Assembly (NCBI GenBank): GCA_029310945.1
Contig: JARJFC010000016.1
Coordinates: forward strand, 23,586-87,585
Direction of reading: 5' to 3'
DNA length: 64,000 nucleotides
Origin: Leptospira sp. 96542
GTDB taxonomy: Bacteria; Spirochaetota; Leptospiria; Leptospirales; Leptospiraceae
Under the pieces are notes generated by a model. It was not told where the DNA came from. It made no database searches and saw only the letters and a list, made by a program, of their open reading frames with translations. Below are positions 34,670 to 45,380 of the stretch, in pieces. Every line of letters begins with the position of its first letter. The first letter of the stretch is position 1. Position numbers and translations under genes: made by a program.

Positions 34670-35506
34670 TCAATGCAAAATAGAAGGATTTATATTTTTA
34701 ACTGCCTCCCAAAGTAAAATAGAGCCTGCGGAGGCAACATTCAACGAATTGACCGTGCCAAACATGGGAATATTTACAATTTCATCACAAATGGATTGTA
34801 AATAAACACTCATCCCTTTGGCTTCGTTACCCAAAATGATGAGAATGGGAGGACACAATTCAATATGACCCAGTGTAGATTTCCCCGTCGAATCCGAACC
34901 AACCACGAAGAGTCCATTTTTTATTTTTTCGGCCTGAATGAAATTTTCCAATTGATCCGTGGATTTTATCAATATTAGTTTTGTATGGAATAAACTGCCT
35001 AGGCTCGAACGAATGACTTTTGGGTCATAAACATCGATCGAATGTCCCATGACAAACACAGCCGAAATACCAAAGGCATCTGCCGTGCGCAGTATACTTC
35101 CAAAATTACCCAAGTCACTCGGCCTATCAAACAAAAGATAAACTGGATTTTTTTTGTATTCTACACCTTCTAAGGTATGGGTTTTAATTTTTGCAGTTAG
35201 GATGAGCTCGGCGGGATTTTCCTTTTCTGATAACTTCGTAAAAATGTTTTCAGACATTCTAATTCGTCTAACATGCGAGTATCTTTTTAATATAGATTCT
35301 GCCCAATCCGAAAGTTTTTTGCCTTCCAAAAAAACAATCCGAGTGATTTCCCAATTAGCACGAATTAACTGTTTGATACTCTCAGTGCCTTCGACAAAAA
35401 CTTCGTTCGTTTGGCTCCTTTTGGTCCGATTGGATTTTAGGGCAGACAAAATCTGAAATTCAGCATTTTCTGTACTGATTTTCAAAATTGAATTTTTATC
35501 CGCCAT
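34670..35506 (-). CDS. SpoU/TrmH-family RNA 2'-O-methyltransferase
   Basis: A SPOUT methyltransferase of about 278 residues. NFGSILRTADAFGISAVFVM, LIILGNEAKGMS and NIPMFGTVNSLNVASAGSIL are the three knot motifs in order, holding the SAM site. The N-terminal part (EVFVEGTESIKQLIRA) is the substrate-binding L30e-like domain. It methylates a ribose in rRNA or tRNA. The ATG at 35504-35506 is chosen; a TTG at 35527 is also possible. It faces the small lipoprotein gene, with 23 bases between the convergent stops. Confidence 0.88.
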   Translation of the reverse strand: MADKNSILKISTENAEFQILSALKSNRTKRSQTNEVFVEGTESIKQLIRANWEITRIVFLEGKKLSDWAESILKRYSHVRRIRMSENIFTKLSEKENPAELILTAKIKTHTLEGVEYKKNPVYLLFDRPSDLGNFGSILRTADAFGISAVFVMGHSIDVYDPKVIRSSLGSLFHTKLILIKSTDQLENFIQAEKIKNGLFVVGSDSTGKSTLGHIELCPPILIILGNEAKGMSVYLQSICDEIVNIPMFGTVNSLNVASAGSILLWEAVKNINPSILH

Positions 35507-35542
35507 AAAATGGATGAGTGAATCCAAAATCTATCAAAATAC

Positions 35543-37597
<2,055 letters not shown>

Positions 37598-37656
37598 TTA
37601 CTTGCATATAGATTGAGAAGAGTTTCTATTGAGCGAAGGTATTTCTAATCTTTCTA

Positions 37657-38046
37657 ATGAGCAAAGCAATTCTATTTGTAGACGATGAGCCGATCATACT
37701 GCTTAGTATGAAATCCCAAGTGAAACAACATTTTGGCGATTTATATAAATATTTCACCTCCGAGAGTGCACACGAAGCATGGGAACTCATTGGCGAACTC
37801 GTTGAAGAAGGTATCACCATCCTTGTTATCATTTCCGATTGGTCAATGCCAGGAATGAATGGTGATGAATTTTTAAGAAAAGTACACAGCGAATTCCCGC
37901 AAATCGAAAAAGTAATCGTTACAGGTTTTGCTGACCTAAAGTCAATTGAGGCTTTGGATTCGGAAATTGGACTAAGTTCTTGTTTAAAAAAACCATGGGA
38001 AGAAAATGAACTCATCTCAGCAATATCCAAAGCAATTGGAGTTTAG
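37657..38046 (+). CDS. Stand-alone response regulator receiver
   Basis: A 129-residue CheY-like receiver with acidic pocket VDDEP, phospho-acceptor Asp in IISDWSMPGMNG, Thr in VIVTGFADLKS and Lys in CLKKPWEE. It has no output domain, so it works through partners. It lies tail to tail with the histidine kinase gene, with 2 bases between stops, and may be its partner. The ISDWSMPGMNGDEF motif with a C-terminal KKPW is typical of receivers that regulate enzymes in trans. Confidence 0.88.
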   Translation: MSKAILFVDDEPIILLSMKSQVKQHFGDLYKYFTSESAHEAWELIGELVEEGITILVIISDWSMPGMNGDEFLRKVHSEFPQIEKVIVTGFADLKSIEALDSEIGLSSCLKKPWEENELISAISKAIGV

Positions 38047-38048
38047 TT

Positions 38049-41000
38049 TTACTTAGGCAAGAAGATTTTAAATATGGTTTTGCCAGGGACAGAATCCAAT
38101 TCGATTTTTCCATTGTGTTTTTTTATTATTTTATTCACAATATCAAGACCAAGCCCTGAACCCTCTCCTGTTGGTTTGGTTGTAAAAAATGGTTCAAAGA
38201 TTTTTGATTGGATTTCGTAAGGAATACCTGGACCCGAATCTGCGACAGAAACAATAACATCTGTTTCGTTTTCCTTTACGGACAATTTTAGTTTTCCTTT
38301 AAAAGACATCGCCTGCAAAGAATTGTAAATTAAATTTGTCCAAACATGCAACAAATCGTCTGGATAACAATCAATTGGACTCACAGAATCAAAATCTTTT
38401 GTTAGTTCTATACCTTTTTTCAATTGATTTTGATAAATCGTGAGAACAAGTTCTATGGTTTCAGGAATATTCGTATTTGTTTTTTTGCCCATCAAATCAA
38501 AATGTGAAAAATTTTTCAGTGCATACATAATTTTTGAAACACGATCGACTGCCAACTGAATGGAACGGTTGTTCCTTCGAAACTGACTTTCCAAAGTTAA
38601 ATAATCCAAATAAACTCTAATGTATTCTGATTCGAAAATCGGGATGTATGCTTCTTCCAAATTACCGATTCCAAGTTCAACCCAAGTTTCTGCGTAACCC
38701 TCAGCAAGTTTTAAAGGGAAATTTTTACCAAGTAATAAATCTTTAATTTGTTTTTTACGCGTCCTCTCTTCTTTTCCTGTATAAAAATCTAATTGCGATT
38801 CCATTTTCTTTAACAACTGTTTAACTAACCTTTGTTCTTTTTCAGAAACCGATAAAATCGCCTCTCTGAATAGTTGAGAAGTTAACCCATACCGTTTTTG
38901 CCAATCCAACATATTTTGGTTAGATGCTTTAACAGCACCAATTGGATTATTGATTTCATGGGCGATGCCTGCGATGAGTTGCCCAAGGGCAGCCAATTTT
39001 TCTGATTGGATGAGCTGTGATTGTGCTTTTTTTAAAGTATCTAATGTTTCTTCCAATTCATTTTTTTGTCTTTCTATGAGCTTGTTTTTGATATTGATTT
39101 CGTTATTTATGTTTCGAAGCTGTTCGACTTCTTTTAAGGAACTTGTGTCAATCACACTGTAAATAATATGTTTTTCACCTCGGTAAGTGAATTTTTTTCG
39201 AGATATAATTGCAGGAAATAACTCTCCGGTTTTTTTGATTCCAACAATGTCCACTGCATTTATGGAATCTTCCTTTAACATATTCCGAATACGGTTAAGT
39301 GAATCGCGGGTGATTAAATTTTTAAACTTCAAGTTTGGAATATCATAATCGTTATATCCGAATAAACGTTGAAAAGCCACATTAGCATCTGTTATCCCAA
39401 GGCCAGATTCTTTAAAAAATAGAATCGCTTCATTCGAAAATTGGTAAAAAGTTTCAAAACGTTCTTCTGAACTTTTAAGTGCCTCTTCACTTTGTTTGAT
39501 TTCTGTGATGTCTGATAAAACACCCATAAGTCTCGTTGGTTTTCCGTCCTTGTCTCTTGTCAATCGCCCTTTTGATTCAATCCAACGGATGATTCCATTT
39601 GTTAAATAGATTCGAATTTGCACAAAATAATCTGTCCGGTCCTGCCCAACCGAAAAAGAACCTAACGTGCGTAACAGTACAAGTCTATCTTGGGGAACTA
39701 TAAAACCAAATAATTGGTTCAAACTTCCATCAAAATTATCCTTACTTCGTCCAAGTATTTCATAACTACGAGGTGACCAATAAATTTCCTCGTTCACTAA
39801 ATCCCAACTCCAAACACCCATTTTTGCAGAATCCAAAGCCAAACGTAACCTGGATTCAGATTCAGTAAGGGCGAGTTCAGAATTTTTACGTTCCGTACGA
39901 TTGATCATCGCACCAAACATTCGCTTTGCTACTCCATTTTGATCATAAATAAAAATTCCGTTATCTTCTATGTAGATGTATTCACCTGATTTTGTTCGGT
40001 ACCTGTATTCACATGCGAACTTTGTATGATCCTTCATACATGTATTGATTTGGTCGAGTACCCTCTCTTTGTCGCTTGGGTGAATTAGCTCTGCCCAAAC
40101 ATCAAAACCTACATTCAAATATTCCTCATAAGTAAATCCTGTTAACTCCTCAATGGCACCTGCCCAATGGTTGATACCAGTTTCCACATCCAGTTCATAA
40201 ACCATACTCAATGTAAGTTCTGTGATCGTACGATATTTTAGTTCACTGCTGATCAGTGCTTTTTCTTTGATCACATTCTCTGAAATATCGGTGATCAAAA
40301 ACACAAGTGATGTTACATTCCCATCCCGATCAAGAACAGGTGAACCATTGATCGAAAGGTATTTTTGATTTCCTTTCGCATCTTGAATGGCGTGGCGGAT
40401 GTCCGTAACAGGACGTCCCGTATTTAGAACTATATTAAAAGGTTGTTCCGAATCGAGCCAAGGTCCTCCATCGAGAGACGTATTCCTCCATTCGGGCGAA
40501 TCGTAAGCCCTATCCAAAATATCACTCAGTTTAATGCCCAAAACTTTTTCAGCCGAATGATTGGCATATTGGATTTTACCGTCGGTACTTAGGACAGTAA
40601 TGGCTGTAGAACTCACATCCATAATGGAAGTGAGTAAATCTTTTTCTTTTGCGAGACGAATGGCCTCGAAATTTTTTTCCATTGCATACTTAAAACTTTC
40701 GGAAAGCTGTGAAATGAAATGATCTTCAACTTTTTGCAATTCAAGGTTCGGTTCTTCGTTATTAAATATAACACCAATAGCACCAAATATTTGTTTATCG
40801 ATAAATATGGGAGCAGAAAGAAAAAAATTACCTCCCAAAATTTCCAAATATAATTTATCGTAATGTCCCAAATTTTGATCTTCTAAATGGATTCGACAAA
40901 TCAAACCTGACAATTTTTTCTTTATGATAGGGCTATTTTCATCAATCCCAAATGTCTGGTTCAAAACAGAATTTGTATTTGTTTTTTCTTTATTTATCCA

Positions 41001-41606
41001 TTCAGAAATAATAGTTCGATTCAAATTAGGGATGTCATACTTTACTAGAACAACACGAACAGCTCCTAGAAAACTTCCAATTTTCTGAAGTGAATCAAAC
41101 AATACATCATTATATTCTGAAATATCTGAATTTGTAAGTTGGAGATGGATATCTCGACAAAGGTATTCTAACTCAAGTTTCCTTCGTATTAAACCCTCCA
41201 TTCGGCGCACTTCGGTGACGTCCCTTACCACCCCCATCAGTTTTTTGGGTTCACCATCTTCCCCAAGTTGGACTTCCGAACGTAAGTTTAAAATTCTGAC
41301 TTCATCGAATTTGGTGAGAATTTTGTATTCGATTTCCCCCATTTCTTTATTTTTTAACCCGTTTGAAATATGTTCATTAAAACGGGTTTGGTCGTCTGGA
41401 TGAATTCGTAACTTACCTGCTTCAAACTCACCCGTTTCCGAAGTTTCGCCAAAGATAGAAAGCATGGCTCCGCTCACTCTTGTGATTTTTTTTTCTAAAT
41501 CATGTTCCCAAAACCCGATGCCCCACAATCGTTCTGCCAAAGTGACAAAACTTTTTGCGCGGTCTACTTCCAAGTTTGGATCATTTGATGCAAAAAACGG
41601 ATCCAT
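38049..41606 (-). CDS. Large multi-PAS sensor histidine kinase
   Basis: A soluble 1185-residue sensor. In order: PAS about 25-140, a GAF-like region 150-320, PAS about 325-450, PAS 450-580, PAS 580-705 and PAS 705-830. Then come a coiled coil, the HisKA box (GIAHEINNPIGAV, His near 882) and the ATPase (NLIYNSLQAM near 1090, VADSGPGIP, GEGSGLGLDIV). No membrane helix is seen, so it senses something inside the cell. About 100 extra residues separate the His box from the N box compared with common kinases. The likely partner is the receiver next to it. Confidence 0.88.
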   Translation of the reverse strand: MDPFFASNDPNLEVDRAKSFVTLAERLWGIGFWEHDLEKKITRVSGAMLSIFGETSETGEFEAGKLRIHPDDQTRFNEHISNGLKNKEMGEIEYKILTKFDEVRILNLRSEVQLGEDGEPKKLMGVVRDVTEVRRMEGLIRRKLELEYLCRDIHLQLTNSDISEYNDVLFDSLQKIGSFLGAVRVVLVKYDIPNLNRTIISEWINKEKTNTNSVLNQTFGIDENSPIIKKKLSGLICRIHLEDQNLGHYDKLYLEILGGNFFLSAPIFIDKQIFGAIGVIFNNEEPNLELQKVEDHFISQLSESFKYAMEKNFEAIRLAKEKDLLTSIMDVSSTAITVLSTDGKIQYANHSAEKVLGIKLSDILDRAYDSPEWRNTSLDGGPWLDSEQPFNIVLNTGRPVTDIRHAIQDAKGNQKYLSINGSPVLDRDGNVTSLVFLITDISENVIKEKALISSELKYRTITELTLSMVYELDVETGINHWAGAIEELTGFTYEEYLNVGFDVWAELIHPSDKERVLDQINTCMKDHTKFACEYRYRTKSGEYIYIEDNGIFIYDQNGVAKRMFGAMINRTERKNSELALTESESRLRLALDSAKMGVWSWDLVNEEIYWSPRSYEILGRSKDNFDGSLNQLFGFIVPQDRLVLLRTLGSFSVGQDRTDYFVQIRIYLTNGIIRWIESKGRLTRDKDGKPTRLMGVLSDITEIKQSEEALKSSEERFETFYQFSNEAILFFKESGLGITDANVAFQRLFGYNDYDIPNLKFKNLITRDSLNRIRNMLKEDSINAVDIVGIKKTGELFPAIISRKKFTYRGEKHIIYSVIDTSSLKEVEQLRNINNEINIKNKLIERQKNELEETLDTLKKAQSQLIQSEKLAALGQLIAGIAHEINNPIGAVKASNQNMLDWQKRYGLTSQLFREAILSVSEKEQRLVKQLLKKMESQLDFYTGKEERTRKKQIKDLLLGKNFPLKLAEGYAETWVELGIGNLEEAYIPIFESEYIRVYLDYLTLESQFRRNNRSIQLAVDRVSKIMYALKNFSHFDLMGKKTNTNIPETIELVLTIYQNQLKKGIELTKDFDSVSPIDCYPDDLLHVWTNLIYNSLQAMSFKGKLKLSVKENETDVIVSVADSGPGIPYEIQSKIFEPFFTTKPTGEGSGLGLDIVNKIIKKHNGKIELDSVPGKTIFKIFLPK

Positions 41607-41617
41607 TATCCAACTTT

Positions 41618-42379
41618 CTAAACATCCTTATGTTTCTTCAATTTATAACCCTCAATGTTTTGATATATTTTTAAGGGCAAAAACAAAAATCTGTCCAAAA
41701 TTTGGATAAATCGAAAGAGTAATGATGGGTAAACAGCGTTCGCATCTGATTTTATCCCTTTAATGATTTTTTTTGCCACAGTAACGGCTGTTTGACTTGG
41801 GAAAGGAACAGGCACCTTTTTACCAGCGTTATCAAAAAATTGAGTCCTTGTAGCAATAGGATAAACAACCATTATACGATTTCCTTCCTTCAATTCATAT
41901 TTATAAGCCTCCGTAAACGAACGAATGGCCGCTTTTGTAGAAGAATATTTTGCGTAACCAGGGAGAGGAAGGTGACTCATTGCGGATGCAGTGACAATGA
42001 ATAAAAAGTGCGTTTTTCGTGTTAAATTTAGTTTCACCAAACTATACATTGGTGAAAAAACATTTGTTTTATAAATCTTATCAATTCTTTCCCAATTTGG
42101 CTCTGAAACAGTTTCGTAATATGCAAAGCCTGCATTTGCGAAGAAGATATCTATGCCACCTAGTTTTTTATCAGCATCTTTGATTAATTTTTCGATGTTT
42201 TCTGGTTTCGAAACATCACATTTAACAGGAAATACTCGTTCGTGCTGTATAATATTTTTTTCGTTTAAATCTGCTGCTAGAATTTTCACGTTTTCTTCTT
42301 TTAATAGAGCGATGAGAGTTTCTTTACCGATTCCAGAAGAAGCACCAGTAATTACTATTTTTTTGTCTTTTAATTCCAT
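41618..42379 (-). CDS. Short-chain dehydrogenase/reductase
   Basis: A 253-residue SDR. The NAD(P) loop TGASSGIGKETLI, FFANAGFAYYET, a Ser near 133 and YAKYSSTKAAIRSF (Tyr-x3-Lys) form the catalytic set. It reduces or oxidises an alcohol or keto group. The C-terminal 45 residues (PSLLFRFIQILDRFLFLPLK) are hydrophobic and may reach the membrane, as in SDRs that work on lipids. It lies 11 bases from the kinase gene but its role is probably separate. Confidence 0.87.
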   Translation of the reverse strand: MELKDKKIVITGASSGIGKETLIALLKEENVKILAADLNEKNIIQHERVFPVKCDVSKPENIEKLIKDADKKLGGIDIFFANAGFAYYETVSEPNWERIDKIYKTNVFSPMYSLVKLNLTRKTHFLFIVTASAMSHLPLPGYAKYSSTKAAIRSFTEAYKYELKEGNRIMVVYPIATRTQFFDNAGKKVPVPFPSQTAVTVAKKIIKGIKSDANAVYPSLLFRFIQILDRFLFLPLKIYQNIEGYKLKKHKDV

Positions 42380-42416
42380 ATCCGAATCCTTTGGTTTTCT
42401 ATTTTCCTATAAAGCA

Positions 42417-42453
42417 ATTTTCAATTTCTTTCTTTATATTTTTAATTGAAAAT
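42417..42453. other. Inverted repeat in the gap between SDR and DUF1566 genes
   Basis: ATTTTCAATT (42417-42426) and AATTGAAAAT (42444-42453) form a perfect 10-bp inverted repeat with a 17-base loop. It lies in the 293-base divergent gap, which holds no other recognisable feature. It may be an operator for one of the two divergent promoters. A similar AATTGAAA repeat lies at 44134-44154. The DNA is AT-rich here, so chance is possible. Confidence 0.35.
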
Positions 42454-42672
42454 ATTAAGGCCAATAATGAACAAAATCGTCGATGTCTATTCCAATTTTT
42501 ATATAGAACGTATCATATAGATTTTCCACTGCGTTCTTTTCTCGAAGAAATTGAAATGCTGAAATTTTGAACAGTTTTGATCAAAGAAAACCTTTAGGAT
42601 TGTCTTCAGTTTCAAACAAAATGTTCGACATTGGAAATAAATTTTCGAATTATGAAATAATGAGGTGTCCAT

Positions 42673-44082
42673 CTGAGACGCAAATCCCTACCTTTCATCC
42701 ACCTCGTTTTGGGAGTGGTTACAATTATTTCCTGCACCAAACAGTCGTTTGAAAATGTTTGTGACGCAGAATCCGATACATTCTTCGAAATCCTTTTCAT
42801 CAAATACATCATCGAGGACGAGTCGGTTCTTTGTAATATCAAACAAGAAACAATCCCCCCGAGTTTCTTAAGTTGTCCTTCAAATGTGATCGGAAACGGG
42901 GTGGGTTTCACTGAACAAATGGCTACAGATGGCAACCGCTTGAACTTCACTGTGGAACCACCTTTTCCCCAGGGCATCGGTTTTGGTTTTTTGAATGCGA
43001 GTATCACAGGTGTTTATTCCGAATGGAAGGCTGATAGAAATTTGTATAAAATCACAGTTTCAAATTCCAAGGGTTCTGCTTCTTGCAACTACGAACCAAA
43101 ATGGATGGGGAAGCTCCCAAAAGTCACTGGTTTTACTGCCTGTTACGATGAATCGGGCATTGCTGATCCCAGTTGTACTTTGCCCACTAGACAAGACGAA
43201 GCATTGCAATTGGGTATCCTCCCTTCGTATGCAGGACCTAGTTTGGAAACGGGTGGGGAAGTTACGCATGACCTCGTCACTGGCCTCACTTGGACATCCT
43301 GTTCCCAACCCAGTTCAGGTCTGAACTGCTTGTCAGGTGCGAAGGGAACGTACACTCTCCCCGATGCGATCACCCACTGCGAAAGTTTGAATGCACTCAA
43401 TGGGGGACTTGGTTTTGGTGGGCGCACTGGTTGGCGGGTTCCTGAAATCGAAGAAATAGTCTCTACCTTCCGATGGAATGCGAGTAACCCCTCCATTGAC
43501 CTCACCTACTTTCCAGATACCATTCCCTTTAATTATAAATCCAAAACCTATTCGAATGCAGGCCAGACGGCACAATTCTATGCGACGATCATCCAATCGA
43601 GTATAGGCGGAAACAACATCGGGGATGCGCATTACTTACGTTGCGTAGCAGGAAAAGAATTCCCACAGGCAAGGAAGTACATTGACAACGGAAATGGAAC
43701 TGTGCTCGACCTAGATACCTCTCTCGTTTGGCAAAAATGTACAGCAGGTTACAGCAATGCCAATCTATGTACGGGTGGAGGGGTTACGGTAATGAATTGG
43801 ACAAATGCCATCAATTATTGCAACTCCTTAAACCTTGCTGGGAAAATTTGGCGGTTGCCCAACTTGAGTGAACTCATGAGTTTAACTGATCCCAGATTCT
43901 TTCCCGCTCAGGCTAGCTTAAATCCCAGTTTTTTTCCAAACACAGACCCTTTCAATTATTGGTCTTCGACCTCGTTTATTGGGGATCCAGAACTCGGAAG
44001 TAATGTTTTATTTTCGGGGTATTCAGTGGGAGCTAATTTGAAAACAATTTCACTGAACGTTCGTTGTGTGGCCAACCACTAA
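42673..44082 (+). CDS. DUF1566 (Lcl-like) lipoprotein, apparent CTG start
   Basis: A surface-type protein of about 469 residues with two DUF1566/Lcl domain copies: YIDNGNGTVLDLDTSLVWQK with SLNLAGKIWRLPNLSELMSL, and VTHDLVTGLTWTSC with GGRTGWRVPEIEEIV. The usual start reading is TTG at 42709, but the 12 upstream codons encode RRKSLPFIHLV, the missing basic and hydrophobic part of a signal peptide ending in TIISC, a lipobox Cys. A GAGGT Shine-Dalgarno lies before CTG at 42673, so CTG is the best start. It looks more GC-rich than its neighbours. The function is unknown; such domains are found in bacterial adhesins and surface proteins. Confidence 0.8.
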   Translation: MRRKSLPFIHLVLGVVTIISCTKQSFENVCDAESDTFFEILFIKYIIEDESVLCNIKQETIPPSFLSCPSNVIGNGVGFTEQMATDGNRLNFTVEPPFPQGIGFGFLNASITGVYSEWKADRNLYKITVSNSKGSASCNYEPKWMGKLPKVTGFTACYDESGIADPSCTLPTRQDEALQLGILPSYAGPSLETGGEVTHDLVTGLTWTSCSQPSSGLNCLSGAKGTYTLPDAITHCESLNALNGGLGFGGRTGWRVPEIEEIVSTFRWNASNPSIDLTYFPDTIPFNYKSKTYSNAGQTAQFYATIIQSSIGGNNIGDAHYLRCVAGKEFPQARKYIDNGNGTVLDLDTSLVWQKCTAGYSNANLCTGGGVTVMNWTNAINYCNSLNLAGKIWRLPNLSELMSLTDPRFFPAQASLNPSFFPNTDPFNYWSSTSFIGDPELGSNVLFSGYSVGANLKTISLNVRCVANH

Positions 44083-44133
44083 TGACGATGCAAAATTGTC
44101 CTTTGCTTTCTGGATCTCAAACGAAAAAAGGAT

Positions 44134-44154
44134 AATTGAAATCATTTTTCAATT
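44134..44154 (+). other. Hairpin between Shine-Dalgarno and start codon
   Basis: AATTGAAA and TTTCAATT form an 8-bp stem with a 5-base loop. AAGGAT lies directly before it and GATACA-ATG directly after it. If the hairpin folds, the ribosome site is brought to about 7 bases from the ATG at 44161; unfolded, it is 27 bases away. This would make translation depend on RNA folding. The sequence shows the geometry; the effect is inferred. Confidence 0.35.
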
Positions 44155-44160
44155 GATACA

Positions 44161-44841
44161 ATGTTACAGCTAAAAATTTGTGCAAGTTTCCTAGTTCTTT
44201 TTTTTATATGGAACGGGTGTACAACCATTGGGTTCCATGAGCCAAAAATCCGGAACCAAATGGATTTTGGGCAATCCAAAACATTTCAGGTTTGTACCAT
44301 CTTTGAGCCTGGGATCTCAAAAGAAGAAATCAGTGAATTGTTCGCATATTGGAATGAAGAATTATCTCTCTACCAATTAACAGCAGTTTCGGTTAACCCT
44401 ACACAAATGGAACGTCCAGGTTTTATGGGAACGTCCATCATCGAATACCTAAACACACTCCCTCTCACAAAAGAATGTGATCGTATCCTCTACCTCAAAG
44501 GCAGAACCTTTGGAGATATGGTTTTTGAAGGTTTTATGTTGGGATTATTTTCTGTAACAGGCATTAAATTAGAAATCCACGGTGCCGTTGAGACAAGAAC
44601 ACAAACCCGTGGTTATATCAAAGCCAAGTATTCATCCACCATACAATTATTATTCACAAGCCCCAAATCCACACTTGTCCATGAAGGTTATCATCTCCTA
44701 GGTTGTGGCCACCAGTTATTTATGGAAGAGTGCTACATTCGCATCCAAGAAACAAAACGGCTTGCGGACGATCCAGAAACGGATCCTAGTTTTTTTCCGA
44801 ATGTCACAGCGGATGGAAGGAAGATTAAAAAGAAACAGTGA
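44161..44841 (+). CDS. Lipoprotein with metzincin-type zinc motif
   Basis: A 226-residue lipoprotein: signal peptide LQLKICASFLVLFFIWNG with lipobox Cys (NGC). Near residue 180 it has HEGYHLLGCGH, an exact fit to HExxHxxGxxH, the zinc motif of metzincin proteases, followed by a Met five residues on (LFMEECY) that could form the Met turn. The rest matches no family I know. It is likely an envelope-anchored metalloprotease or a relic of one. The next gene is a pseudogene that overlaps its stop. Confidence 0.7.
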   Translation: MLQLKICASFLVLFFIWNGCTTIGFHEPKIRNQMDFGQSKTFQVCTIFEPGISKEEISELFAYWNEELSLYQLTAVSVNPTQMERPGFMGTSIIEYLNTLPLTKECDRILYLKGRTFGDMVFEGFMLGLFSVTGIKLEIHGAVETRTQTRGYIKAKYSSTIQLLFTSPKSTLVHEGYHLLGCGHQLFMEECYIRIQETKRLADDPETDPSFFPNVTADGRKIKKKQ

Positions 44842-45277
44842 TCCCAATCCTAACTTATTTTGAAACCCACGATCCATTCTATTGGGAGACTGTGAAACAA
44901 GAGGTGCAGTCCCAATTTCTTTTGGGAAGCCATTCAAAAGAAATCCGAGAGCAGTTTTCGACGGACACTCCCTCTTCTGTCACAGGCAACGGAAGTACAG
45001 CCTTCCAAGGGATACTCAATGCCCTCAATGGAAAGATCTATTTGTACCATACAATTCCACCGACTTTGTCACCATCCAAACACAAACGGGAGCCATAGAA
45101 TCTCTCCCTTTTGGCAACCCGAGCACAACTTCCTACCGCGGGGGTGCCCTTTCGCCAGAGGGAGATATCTATCTTTCTCCCCATGGAGCAGACCAGTTTG
45201 ACCGGATGGAACCAATAGTGTGGGAAGATTCTGCGATCCCATCAGACTTTCTCCTTATTGGAACAAACTATAGGTGA
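44838..45277 (+). pseudogene. Frameshifted remnant of a beta-propeller-like repeat protein
   Basis: Two overlapping frames together read like one repeat protein. The first ends with NGSTAFQGILNALNGKIYL. The second continues PYNSTDFVTIQTQTGA, then YRGGALSPEGDIYLSPHGAD. The change of frame is at about 45045, where one base looks lost in ATCTATTTGTACC. Both frames stop soon after, and no start or complete fold is present, so this is a fragment truncated at both ends. Intact relatives, as I recall, carry several KIYLVPYNS-type blades. Confidence 0.65.
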
Positions 45278-45295
45278 GTCTCCATGAGTTCGGTC

Positions 45296-45326
45296 TTGAC
45301 AATCTCCCTAAGGATCGCAGTTTTAT
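45296..45326 (+). promoter_or_regulatory. Possible promoter upstream of sucC
   Basis: TTGACA (45296-45301) is a perfect -35. The best -10 is TTTTAT (45321-45326), 4 of 6 matches with 19-base spacing. The 104-base gap before sucC also contains CTAGAAATCTAG (45340-45351), a near-palindrome that may bind a regulator. Confidence 0.4.
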
Positions 45327-45380
45327 CCCAGTGATCCGCTAGAAATCTAGTTTGGGTCGACCAAATTCATAAGGAAATCC

